Positions 1 through 11,179 of a stretch of 64,000 nt of DNA are shown here, in pieces. The stretch's first letter is position 1. The number at the start of each line of letters is the position of its first letter. The notes below the pieces were generated by a model that was not told the DNA's origin, ran no database searches, and saw nothing but the letters and a program-made list of their open reading frames with translations. The DNA is from Vandiemenella viatica (lineage: Eukaryota > Arthropoda > Insecta > Orthoptera > Morabidae). The stretch lies in NCBI GenBank assembly GCA_031002005.1, contig JARYHS010008074.1, positions 7,386,924 through 7,450,923 on the forward strand, in the 5' to 3' direction. A program made the translations under genes and the position numbers.

Positions 1-1190
1 AATGTAACTTTTATTATTATCGGTGGTGTATTAGAGAAGTTTTAGAGATGTGTCTTAGTAAATTCTAGGTTGAGACTGCCTCGACGACATATTGGAAAAA
101 CATTGGTTTCTGGTTAATAATTATTCAAGTGGTATTTATATCAAAAAAGTGTTATTAGCTGAATTTTCATTTTATTTAGTTACATGTTTTGTTTATGGAA
201 ATGGTCTCAATTATTCACAGTTCAATTTTGAAAACTACCACGTTTTTGTTTACGATGTAATAACTTGAAAATTGATCTAATATTTGTTCTACTGCATTGA
301 ATGTTTTGAAACTTTAATGTGTTATACTAGATTCTTTATTCTTTCAGGAAATTTACTTTTTAGTTTGAGAAATTATCGAAAACGTGTGGTTATTTAGTGT
401 AGAAAATGCAAGTGTGTCTAATGAAGTGTTTAAAATTTTATTTGCTCTATTTACACGGCCTGAAACTACTGAATTTTAGTCAATTTAACTTTCTTTCTGA
501 TTATTATTATTATAAAACCACTTATTGCACCGAAAAGTGTTGAGAATAGTGAAATTATCATGTAACCAGGCCCGCCGTAAGCGGGCGTGCAAGGCTTGCA
601 TTGCACGTGAGCGGTACATCAAGGGGGGCGGCAAAACGAGTGATCTACAGTCGCCGCCCCGCGATAGTTGCCATTCCATTATCGCCTGTTGCCGCGACAA
701 AATTTGCAGCGCATTATGTGGCAGGCAAACTTTTTTTTTTTTTTTTTTATCTCAACAGCTGCTTCAGGCTGTTGGCGATACTCAGGATGGCAACAACGGG
801 GGCAGCAAATAATGTTCGAAGGGGTGGCAATCTCACAGTTTTTTGACCCGGTTCAGAAATTTCCTTAAATCCACCACACTGGCTGTAGTTAGACAGGGGG
901 TGGCATAATCGGGATTCCACGCGGGCGCTCTAACAGCTAGCGGCGGGCCTGCATGTAAGCAAAATTGACTGTTCACCAATTGGATAATAATGGATTACCC
1001 TGTTTCTTGTTAGTTTAAAGGTTATTTACTATTATAGATTGTTTATTTAGAGCTTGTATTATATGCTAAATGACTTTACTGTTTTTAAATTGGCATATTT
1101 TCTGAGTTAGGTTGCAGTATCGGCTTCTGCATGAAACGTGTCTCTCATATCCTGTAATTGCTAACTGAAAAATTTTATGTTTACTGGAAA
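1..1190 (+). repeat. Unclassified dispersed repeat, copy 1
   Basis: The stretch from about 170 to 540 and 1010 to 1190 aligns by eye in the same order with 26230-26760. Shared words include GCCTGAAACTA, GTGGTTATTTRG, TTTAGAGCT, GCAGTATTGGCTTCT and CATATCCTGTA. No protein homology is visible. Copy 1 is interrupted by the hAT MITE at 567-951 and its left end may lie outside the window. Confidence 0.6.
567..951. mobile_element. Non-autonomous hAT element (MITE), 385 bp
   Basis: Terminal inverted repeat CAGGCCCGCCG at the left and its complement CGGCGGGCCTG at the right, with an 8-bp flanking duplication CATGTAAC / CATGTAAG (one mismatch). CAGG-type ends and 8-bp target duplications are hAT hallmarks. 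The interior is GC-rich, non-coding and holds a T(20) run near 730-750. It interrupts the dispersed repeat of 1-1190. Confidence 0.82.
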
Positions 1191-1269
1191 GCTTACTCTC
1201 TCCCTTATGCTCTATAGCCAAACAACTGGAATTTACCCAATGTCTAAGGTGCCTACACCCTATCTAATT

Positions 1270-1670
1270 CTTAGTTCTCAACGGCTCTTTCTTTGTGTCC
1301 ATTAAATATGTCACACAGTCACTATAAATATATTTTTCTTCATTTTGGTATGATGACTCTACCAGCTATATTTATATTTCAGTGTTTAATGTATATTAAG
1401 GAGAACTATGAGAAATATGAACTGTTAGGTGTGAGTCCTACTTACAGTACTAGAAATAGAGACGACATAGGTTTCTTCAGGTGTGGGTATAGTTCCACTC
1501 AAAAAACTTTCTACTATGTATCCATCAAACTTTTCAATGCCATACCAATGAAAATAAGATTAATTCCAAATAAAATGTTCATTAATATAATTAAAAAATT
1601 ATTTGTTAATAACTGTTTATATAAAATTGAAGATTTTTATGAGGTAGCAGCTAATATGATATAAATTTGG
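1270..1670 (+). pseudogene. Non-LTR retrotransposon, C-terminal fragment
   Basis: The open stretch 1293-1664 encodes a C-terminal tail typical of many LINE polyproteins: LPAIFIFQCLMYIKENYE, then a short basic STRNRDD segment, then YYVSIKLFNAIPMKIRLIP (family pattern 'LPxLYIxxxLxYxK...TRNR...G...FNxLP'). The reverse transcriptase itself is missing. AT-rich sequence with a TATATA run follows at 1740-1770, which could be a decayed 3' tail. Clade not assigned. Confidence 0.55.
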
Positions 1671-1959
1671 AATATTTATAATTCATCGATGTATTCATTT
1701 TTATTGTCTATGTAATGCTACAGATGTTCTCTGTAGTTTATACAATAAATATACAATATATATATATTGGGTAATTGGTTAACAAACTGAAATGAAAATA
1801 ATGATCTAGAAAGTTTCTACAACATTGCCATAATCATTTATAAGTGATCGCTCTGATTTCTGTCCTTATTGTCATTTTTATAATTTTGTTAGTAAATTGG
1901 TTTGTAATAGAATTACAATGTATAGTATATGTGTAGTGTATATGATAACTTCATAATAA

Positions 1960-2262
1960 ATTGATGATGGAAGAGAAATTGAAAAGAAGTAAGGAAAATC
2001 ATGGGAGATTGGAATGCAATATTAGAAGGTAAAAAGGGGAACTAAGAAATGATCTATACTAAGCAAAGGAACTATACTATTTAAGAATCACAGAAGAATA
2101 ATATACTTTTGTAACCATTCAATGGATACAGCTATATGTCAGCTTGAGTATATCCTGATTGTAATTCATTAAGTATGAAGAAAAGAGGAATTTCCAGTGT
2201 AATAATGTTAAGGATAAACAGAAAGATCATCATCTAACATAGCAGAAGAAGCAGTGTCACAG
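1960..2262 (+). pseudogene. RTE-like LINE endonuclease fragment, degraded
   Basis: Around 2000-2040 the plus strand reads MGDWNAILEGKKGN, matching the GDWNA motif of the AP endonuclease of RTE-type LINEs (compare the same motif in the LINE at 13045-13133). The rest to 2262 is frame-shifted and barely recognisable. Low confidence on the exact limits. Confidence 0.4.
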
Positions 2263-2264
2263 AA

Positions 2265-2296
<32 letters not shown>

Positions 2297-2298
2297 CA

Positions 2299-4610
2299 TC
2301 AGTCTTTTGACTGGTTTGATGCTATCCTCGATCCCTTCCTATCCTGTGCTACCCTCTTCACTAATCTCTGTCTTCCTCTACAGTACTTACCTTCAACTGT
2401 TCCCTCCACTAACACATTAACCAATCCAGCATGTCTCAAAATATGACCTACCAGCCTGTCTCTTCTTTCTGTAAGCTTCTTCCACAAACTTCTTGCCTCA
2501 CCCATCATTTCCAAAACTCGTTCATTTCTTACTTTGTCTGTCCACTTAATATTCAGCATTCTTCTGTAGCACCACATTTTAAATGCTTCAATTTTCTTTA
2601 TTTCCATCATTCCTAAAGTCCATGTTTTGCTACCGTAAAGTGCTCCACACATAGAGTTTTAAAAAGTTCTTTCTAATTCCTAGATCAATATTTGAAACTA
2701 AAAGGTTTCTCTTTTTCATGAAGGCTCTTTTTGCTAGTGCTATTCTGCTTTTCATATCATTCCTGCCTCAGCCATTGGTTGTAATTTTACATCCCAAGTA
2801 ACAGAATTCACTTACTTCTCCTATTGCATCCGATCCTATTTTTATATTTAGTCTACTAGTATTGGTATCATTTCTGCTACATTTCATCACTTTTGTCTTG
2901 CTTTGATTTATATTCAGTCCAAAATCTTCCGTCAGTATTTTGTTCATGCCATTCAGTAACTTCTCAATATCCTCAGCCCTCTCTGCTAACAAGACAATGT
3001 CATCAGCAAATCATAACATACAGATTTTTTCACCCTGAACACTTATGCCACATGGAAATTTTTCTTTGACTTTCTTCATTGCTTCTTCTACATACAAGTT
3101 CAATATTAACGGGGATAGACTACAACCTTGTCTCACACCCTTTTTAACTAATGCATGTCTCTCGTGATTCTCTGCTTTTATTATAGCCACTTGATTCTTA
3201 TATAGTTTATAGAGTAATCTTCTATCTCGATACTTTAGACCTGTCTTCTTTAAAATTTTGAACATCTTGTCCCACCTACCAATAACAAATGATTTTTCTA
3301 AGTCAACTATTCCCATAAAAGTATCTTTGTTTTTCTTGATCCGCCCTTCAAGTTTTAATCTTAAAGACAGAATTGCTTCCCTTGTACCGCGATTTTTCCT
3401 AAACCCAAACTGATCTTCACCTACTATCTCTTCTACTACCCTTTCCATCCTTCTGTATATTATTCTGGTCAGTAATTTTGAAGCATGTGATGTTAGACTA
3501 ATGGTGTGATTTGTCGGCTTGTGCTTTCTTTGGAAGTGTGAAGATGATATCTTAAATTAAAATCAGTTGGAATTTCTCCTGTTTCATAAATTTATGATAT
3601 CAGCTTGAATAATCATTCGATTCCTTCCTCTCCTAGGGATTTAAGAAGTTCTGTAGGGAACTCATCAATTCCAACTGCCTTATTTGCTTTCAAGTAATTC
3701 AGAGGTATATTAAATTATGTCCTTAAAACAGGATCTCCTAAGTCATCAATGTCGACATCACCTTCCTTTTCCATTACACTAATGTTCAAGTTGTCCCCAA
3801 CATACAGTTTCTCAATGTATTCTTTCCATCAGTTGGCTCTATCTTCTGAGCTTAAAAGAGGTTTCCCATCTGAAGCTTTAATGTTCATACCTTTTTTCTT
3901 CATTTCTCCAAAATTCTGTTTGATCTTTCTATATGCAACATCTATTTTACCTATGACCATTTCCTTCTCTACTTCTTCAAACTTTTCTTGTAGCCATTTT
4001 TCTTTTGCTATTTTGCATTTCCTATTTATTTGATTTCTAAATTGCCTGTACTGCTCTCTTCCTGTTTCATCCTGAGCATTTTTGTACCTTCTCCTCTGAT
4101 CCATCAGCTCGAAAATTTCTTTTGTGATCCAAGGTTTTCGGGCAGCTTGTTCCCTAAAGCCTAATGTTTCTTTACCAGCATTCATAATTTTGGTCTTTAA
4201 TACATTCCATTCATCCTCAGTTGAGCTCCTTTCAGAGTTACTTCTTAGACCTAAGTCTACCATTTTTGCAGATTTTTCTCTTGTGCTAGATTGTTTCAGT
4301 TTATTCACTTCCAGTCTGTTCTGCTTATACTGCTTCCTTATTCGCTTAAATTTCAGCCTGCATTTCATTATTATCAAATTATGGTCAGAGTCTACGTCTG
4401 CTCCAGGGTACGCTTTACAGTCTAGAACTTGATTCCTGAATCTCTATTTGACCATGATATAATCTAGCTGATATCTGCCTGTATCCCCAATACGTTTCCA
4501 GGTGTATATTCTTCTTGCATGGTTCTTAAACAGTGTGTTTGCCACTACTAGCTTATATCTTTCACAAAATTTTAGCAATCTGCTTCCTCATTCATTTCTT
4601 TCTCCTAGAC
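2299..4610 (-). pseudogene. RTE LINE: end of endonuclease, reverse transcriptase and C-terminal domain
   Basis: Reading on the minus strand: VDSDHNLIIMKCRL (end of the endonuclease, about 4400); an interdomain with KLKFKRIRKQ; reverse transcriptase motifs EDQFGFRKNRGTREA, KKGVRQGCSLSPLILNLY, and at about 3015-2985 a FADD catalytic box directly preceded by an in-frame TGA; then FGLNINQSKTKVM, the fingers-palm end. The C-terminal domain has GSKTWT and FKMWCYRRML, seen in RTE/BovB elements. Several frameshifts and stops; the TGA before FADD looks like CpG decay of CGA. Non-functional. Confidence 0.85.
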
Positions 4611-5204
4611 CAGGGGTCCCCAAAGTGGTCGGTATCGACCCCTGGGGGTCGATAAGAGTTCTCCAAGGGTCGATTAATACACGGGGGTTGAAAGGGGGTC
4701 GATTGGTAATAGAGGATCAATTAAATTGTCTAGCAAAAAAATGGGAATAATCCAATAAAAATCCAAAATAACTGACTACCCCCGTTATAACTTGAGTTTT
4801 ACTGAAGCCTGCGTCGATTTAGGTATGTGTAGGTGAGAAAACATACTGGAGTGGAGAGCATAGCAACGACCAGAGCGAAGCACAAAAAAGCGAAAACAAA
4901 TAATCCAATTGGATTGTTGCGGTGACTCATACTGGGGCGCAAAGCGGTGAGGTAATAATGGAGCAAAGCTTAGCGTTCAAACTGTTTGATTTCGCCGCTT
5001 TACTCTTCACTCATTCTGGTTTGCTAGTGGTTATTACTTTGAGAAACCAATGTAGACCAATTTATGAATTGTGTATCTTCTAAGATTCGTCTTTGGGATA
5101 AGAAAGAATTTCAACATCACAATTATTTTATTTTAGCTAAGCTACGTGATGAACTCAACAAGTATTAAAACTTTAATTTTTATCTACTTCGGGTATTTAA
5201 GCAT

Positions 5205-5430
5205 TTTATATTCGGGTGGATGCCGATTCAAATCCCCGTCCGTGCATCCGGATTTAGGTTTTCCATGGTTTCCTCAAATCACTCAAGGCTAATGCCGGGA
5301 TGTTTCCTACAAAAAGCCATGGCCGAATTCCTTCTAGTTCCTTGTCCGCAGTTCCATCCCGCCTCTAATGACCGCGCTGTCGAAGAGTCGTTAAGCCACA
5401 GTTGTAGGGAGGGGGGAGGGGGGGGAGTGA
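5205..5430 (+). repeat. tRNA-derived SINE, 3' part
   Basis: Contains a Pol III B-box-like GATTCAAATCCCCGTCCG, then CGGATTTAGGTTTTCC, TCACTCAAGGCTAATGCCGG, GCCATGGCCGAATTCCTTC and CTAATGACCGCGCTGTCGA. These blocks in this order are those of a tRNA-derived SINE family I recall from orthopterans. The A-box half is not recognisable, so it is 5' truncated. A second copy lies on the minus strand at 41170-41490. Confidence 0.7.
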
Positions 5431-5627
5431 ATGCTGCTGGTTCATTATAAACAAGTTGCACTGTTAAAGTGTAGTATGGTTTCCACTCTATGTATTGTAT
5501 ATCTAAATGTAGATTTTGTCCTTTACATAGAAAATACCGTAATATACCGAAAACCATTAAATTTAGATACTTCTTTTTTTATCTTTTTCCTATCTAATCC
5601 TATTGAATAGGTAACTTTTAGATGTAA

Positions 5628-6389
5628 CTAGCTGTTACCCGCAACTTCGTACGCGTGGACTTGGAGTTTCAATTCCAGAATTGGATATAGAAAACTGTTA
5701 GTAACGTAAGATTTGTCCCAAACAACACCGAGTCGACATAATATGATGGAAAGCCATCATTATATCATCCTATCATCTAATCTGTCTCATGAAGAGAATA
5801 AATTTACAACACATTCAAAAACAGAAAAGTAAGCGAAGGTGCGGGGATGTGTGTGTGTGTGTGTGTGTGGGGGGGGGGGGGGGGTTAACTGATGGCAGCT
5901 TTATTTCAGCTTGGTTTTTCTTCTTTATTCAACATGAGCATCTGAATCTTATAATCTAATAGCAGCACATTGTCTTCTAGACCTGCACCTTAGGCCAGGT
6001 TTACGTCCGTAAGGCATGTCAAAAAGGAAGACAAATTGGTGCCAGAAACTTTTATACAGACACAAATGAATAGTACAGTGCAGAGCAAATTGACTTCTAT
6101 ACTAAATAATAAGTTTTGTTTCTTATCGAAATTTATTAATAAATCAAACACTAACAGATTGCGTGACTGAGCAACCAACGTAACATTACAGACAAACACA
6201 CGAATCTGTCTGTCTTTCATCATTCGATAATTTCTTAAAATTTCTTGACTAAAACTGTTATTCATGCCGAAAAAATGTCCTGTGTCCTTCCTACACTATT
6301 TCATTGTTAAATTCCATCAATATTGATATAGCCATTTAGTCGTCAAAACGTAACAAAAAGACAGAAACTTACTTCCACATTTATAATAT
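5628..6389 (-). mobile_element. Helitron-like non-autonomous element
   Basis: On the minus strand the 3' end reads GTTGCGGGTAACAGCTAG followed by T, the CTRR-T pattern of Helitrons. The other end abuts the next Helitron-like copy at 6390. The interior contains AACGTAACAAAAAGACAG and CTTACTTCCACATTTATAAT, words common in insect elements of this kind, and a (GT)n(G)n tract at about 5850-5884. No coding capacity. The Helitron assignment is inferred from the ends only. Confidence 0.55.
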
Positions 6390-6390
6390 A

Positions 6391-8992
6391 ATAGCTGGTA
6401 CCCACAACTTCGTTCGTGATTGTAAAGTATTCATATTGACAGCTGTAGACATCTAACCACCACAATGCACGATGGGAGACTCGATACTATTACCACACAC
6501 AAATACCAGTCTTCTGCGCTATGTAGTTCCGGCAGAAAAGTAAAATTTACGGATACACACAAGTCTATGGATGAAATACGAAAATATTCATGATCGACCA
6601 ATTTCGAACACCATATCTCACACACTCCCTCAGTTACCGAATTTCGGCCAACGTTGTGATCGATGGGTGACTCTGTGTTACTACCACACAAAAACGCCGG
6701 TAATCTGCGATTGATAGTTTTCACTTAAAAGTGATACAACGTGACACATGCGTCTTTGGCAGAAATATGAAATTGCCACAGGTCGACCATTTTATCCCCC
6801 ATTTCTCCCACACCCCCATAGCTACCGACATCTAACAACCATAGTGCACTACATGAGATACGATTCTACTACGAAAAACAAACAGCAATGCTCTATGCTA
6901 TGTAGTTGTGGCAGAAAAGTGACATATGCGGAGACAGTCGAAATACGAAAATATCCTTGGTCGGCCACTTACAATCACCATATCTACCACACTACCACAG
7001 TTTCTGAAAATCGGCCGCTGTTGTGATCGAAAGGTGACGCTGTGCTACTACTACACACAAACGCCAGTTATCTGTGATCTATAGTTTTCGCTGAAAAGTG
7101 ATACACCGTGACACTTTTGTCTTTGGCAGAAGTATGAAATTGCCACAGGTCGAACACTTTCAACCCCCATATCTCCCACACCCCCATAGCTACAGACATC
7201 TAACAACCATAGTGCACTACATGAGATATAATTCTACTACCAAACACAAACACCAATGTTCTATGCTATGTAGTTGTGGCAGAAAAGTGACATATGCGGA
7301 GACAGTCGAAATTTGAAAATATCCTTGGTCGGCCACTTACAACCACCATATCTACCACAGTAACACAGTTTCTGAAATTCGGCCGCTGTTGTGACCGAAA
7401 GGTGACTCTGTGCTACTACTACACACAAACGCCAGTTATCTGTGATCTATAGTTTTCGCTGAAAAGTGATACACCATGATACTTTTGTCTTTGGCAGAAG
7501 TATGAAATTGCCACAGGTCGATCACTTTCAACCCCCATATCTCCCACACCCCCATATCTACCGACATCTAACAACCATAGTGCACTACATGAGATACGAT
7601 TCTACTACCATACACAAACACCAATGTTCTATGCTATGTAGTTGTGGCAGAAAAGTGACATATGCTGAGACAGTCGAAATTTGAAAATATCCTTGGTCCG
7701 CCACTTACAACCACCATATCTACCACAGTAACACAGTTTCTGAAAATCGGCCGCTGTTGTGATCGAAAGGTGACACTGTGCTACTACTACACACAAACGC
7801 CAGTTATCTGTGATCTATAGTTTTCGCTGAAAAGTGATACACCATGACACTTTTGTCTTTGGCAGAAGTATGAAATTGCCACAGGTCGATCACTTTCAAT
7901 CCCCATATCTCCCACACCCCCATAGCTACCGACATCTAACAACCATAGTGCACTACATGAGATACGATTCTACTACCAAACACAAACGCCAATGCTCTAT
8001 GCTATGTAGTTGTGGCAGAAAAGTGACATATGCGGAGACAGTCGAAATTCGAAAATATCCTTGGTCGGCCAATTACAACCACCATATCTACCATAGTAAC
8101 ACAGTTTCTGAAATTCGGCCGCTGTTGTGATCGAAAGGTGACTCTGTGCTACTACTACACACAAACGCCAGTTATCTGTGATCTATAGTTTTCGCTGAAA
8201 AGTGATACACCATGACACTTTTGTCTTTGGCAGGAGTATGAAATTGCCACAGGTCGAACACTTTCAACCCCCATATCTCCCACACCCCCATATCTACCGA
8301 CATCTAAAAACCATAGTGCACTACATGAGATACGATTCTACTACCATACACAAACACCAATGTTCTATGCTATGTAGTTGTGGCAGAAAAGTGACATATG
8401 TGGAGACAGTCGAAATTTGAAAATATCCTTGGTCGGCCACTTACAACCACCATATCTACCACAGTAACACAGTTTCTGAAATTCGGCCGCTGTTGTGATC
8501 GAAAGGTGACACTGTGCTACTACTACACACAAACACCAGTTATCTGTGATCTATAGTTTTCGCTGAAAAGTGATACACCATGACACTTTTGTCTTTGGCA
8601 GAAGTATGAAATTGCCACAGGTCGACCACTTTCAACCCCCATATCTCCCACACCCCCATAGCTACCGACATCTAACAACCATAGTGCACGACAGGAAAGA
8701 CGATTCTACTACCACACACAAATACCAAAGGTCTATGTTATGTAGTTGTGGCAGGAACGAGAAGTATACGGAGATACGAATTTTTGGTCGAAATATGAAA
8801 ACGCCCTGCACTGACCAACTTTAATCATTATATCTCCCACATCCCCACAGCTATCGGCATTCGGCCAACGTTGTGCACGACAGGAAATTCCATGCTACTT
8901 CCACCAACAAACATCAGTGATCTGTGCAAGGTAGTGGTGGCTGAAAAGTGAAATATAGGAAAAAACACGTCTATTTTTATATATATATAAGA
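6391..8992 (-). mobile_element. Helitron-like element with a large internal tandem array
   Basis: The minus strand begins A|TCTTATATATATATAAAAAT at 8992 and ends TTGTGGGTACCAGCTAT at 6391 (CTAT instead of CTAG). Sister copies at 39602-40380 (perfect A|TC...CTAG|T) and 27213-28050 share both ends and the interior words. Here the interior has expanded into about six 368-bp units. Open frames of 72-98 residues repeating every 368 bp are a by-product of the array, not genes. Confidence 0.6.
6440..8950. repeat. 368-bp tandem array built from two alternating ~184-bp repeats
   Basis: Identical landmarks (ACTTTTGTCTTTGGCAGAAG) recur at about 7101, 7469, 7837, 8205 and 8573, exactly 368 bp apart. Each 368-bp unit holds two related halves: one with TGACACTTTTGTCTTTGGC and CATATCTCCCACACC, the other with TGACATATGCGGAGACAG and CATATCTACCACAGT. 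Central units are very similar; the outermost units are more diverged, as expected of unequal exchange. Confidence 0.85.
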
Positions 8993-9829
8993 TTATTATT
9001 CCCTCCAAGTCTAGATATCTATTGTTAGCAAAAAGTAGCAACAATGCACTCTGAGAAAGAACAGGCAGTTCTTTATAGCTCGTGGGGTAATGTCTCTTAC
9101 TGCCGCTGTTTTGCTGTGCTGCGATCGCATCGTGTTGTTCATATTATAAATCTGAGTTTAATACCCCCAATGTCGTCTACCAGTGCTAAGAAGAAATGCA
9201 TATAATATTCACATGAGTATCTGAAATATGGTTTTGTGCCATCTTTTGCTAATGAAACTATTCCTATGTGCTAGTTATGTGACAAAACTTTCAGCAATGA
9301 TGCTATGAAGCCGACGAAAATGAAAGACCACTTGGAAAGGATCCATTCTGATAAGAAAAACAAGGATTTTGAGTATTTCAAAATGCTAAAAGGAAAATTG
9401 AGAGGTCGGCTAAATTTAAGTACATATTTGAAGTCATCTGCTAGCGCTGACAGTGAAGGAGGATTGAGGACATCCTACAACATCGCTCTTAGGGAGCGTG
9501 CATAAACCACGTAGCTCCATTTTGGCCTCCTACAGTATTGGTGAAGAGATTATAATACCAGCTATAAAAGATGTAATTGAACATGTTATGAACAAAGACT
9601 CTCAACTAGTTTTAAAGTGCATACTGTTGAGTGCAAATATTGTGCAGCGACGTATAGAGGAAATGGCCGATGATGTGGAAAGAACTTTGACCTCTGAGCT
9701 CCAGCATTGTAAGTTTGCTATTCAACTTGATGAATCAACTTTCGAAAGTTCAAATCTTCTCATGGCTTATGTTAGGTTCCATAGTCCATCCCTGAATGAC
9801 ACTGTTGATGAATTTCTGTTTGCTAAATA

Positions 9830-11179
9830 CCAAGTGTTACAGAAAAAAGAGAAGAAAAAACATATGGAAACGTTTTCATACAAAATGTTTATTAGCCTGA
9901 AAGTAAGATTATAAGTCTGTTTGAAGTTTCCAATACACTTTCTGTGGTAAATGTTTATGTTAAGTGTTCAAAGTGATGGCCTTCTGCATCAATGCATTTC
10001 TGAACACGGGTTGCGACTGATTCGGTAACTACCGCTAAAGTTTCCAGTGGGATATCTGCGCACACTGTTCTAATCTCATCCCAAAGTTCGTTCAGGTTAT
10101 CTGGTTTTCTTCTGTACACCTGGTCTTTCACTGATCCCCATAAGTAAAAGTCCAACGGTGTTAGATCTGGAGAACGCGCAGGAAACTTGATTGGACCCCT
10201 GCGTCCTATCCAATTCTCTGGAAAATGTAGATCAAAGTATGCTCTTACATCCCTATGGTAGCACGCTGGGGCGCCATCTTGTTGATAATAAATCATCTCA
10301 TTACCGTACAGTTCATGAACGGCAGGTAAAATTGAATCGTTAAGCATTCTCAGATAAAGTTCACCGGTTAAAGTACCTTCATAACGGAAAGGACTAATGA
10401 GTCCCCTACGAGTCATCCGCACCACACATTTGCACCAGGTAAATTCACAGCCGTTTCCACTGTGATGTGGGGATTATTGTCAGCCCAGTACACACAATTG
10501 TGTCTGTTGACAGTTCCATTGAGCTTGAACTGTGCTTCATCTGACCAAACCACATTCCCCACAAATCCCGGAACATTGTTAACCATGTCCCGAAACCATT
10601 CACAAAATTGTAACCTACTATCTGAGTCATCGTCGTTTAACTGTTGCACCAGTCTGGGAATGTACACTTTAAACTTGCCTTTCTTCAGAATGCGTAGCAC
10701 GCTGACATGACTTACACCACTCTCACGCGCACATTGCCTTGTAGATTTTTGTGGCGACTGCTGAAAGCGTTCCAGCACCGCAGCCAACGACTCGTCACTC
10801 GTAGCTGTGCTAGGTCGCCCTGATCGGCCTTTGTGTACATCACACACTGTTCCATGCAGCTCGAATTTGTCACGTATACGGGTAATTGTTAACCGTGTAG
10901 GTGGATCTGTACCAAACTCACGTCTCCACTGTCTCTGGACAGAAGCCACATTCTCAAATTTCCAGTACCACTTCAACAATTGCTAACGCTCTTCAAAGTT
11001 CAACCGTACTTCCGCCATGTTGATATCAGTTAAGCACCGCTGCCCGCGTCACGGCCCTAGCTTGCTGCCACCTATTGAGCAAACATCACACTACGTTCGT
11101 ACCAAATTTCATCCTCTCAAGCATGAAAACGAACTCTCTGACCTTTAAAAGTGTGTATACATTTTTTTGTAACACTCGG
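9830..11179 (-). mobile_element. Mariner-type transposon, DD41D, 1,350 bp
   Basis: Inserted at TA (9828-9829 and 11180-11181). The ends are CCAAGTGTTACAGAAAAAA and, at the right, the complement of CCGAGTGTTACAAAAAAA. Precise removal rejoins the interrupted hAT transposase reading FLFAKY-LQTDSKG, which confirms both boundaries. It carries a nearly intact transposase (11018-9955). Confidence 0.92.
9955..11018 (-). pseudogene. DD41D mariner transposase, nearly intact
   Basis: Starts at ATG 11018 (MAEVRLNFEER), which precedes the N-terminal helix-turn-helix region LLKWYWKFENVASVQRQWRR and TITRIRDKFELHGTV. The linker has HKGRSGRPST. Catalytic core: VVWSDEAQFKLNG (first Asp), YYQQDGAPACYHRDV (second Asp) and SPDLTPLDFYLWG (third Asp). 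I count 41 residues between the second and third Asp, placing it in the DD41D ('rosa'-like) group. Damage is light: one TAG at about codon 12 and one frameshift near 10415-10425 (after NVWCG). Length of about 354 residues is normal. It is the best-preserved DNA-transposon gene here other than the Tc1 half-gene. Confidence 0.9.

Noticed and set aside
7098..8824. Series of 72-98 codon frames repeating every 368 bp
   Set aside because: They follow the tandem array exactly, contain no known domain and end wherever units diverge; by-products of repeat structure.
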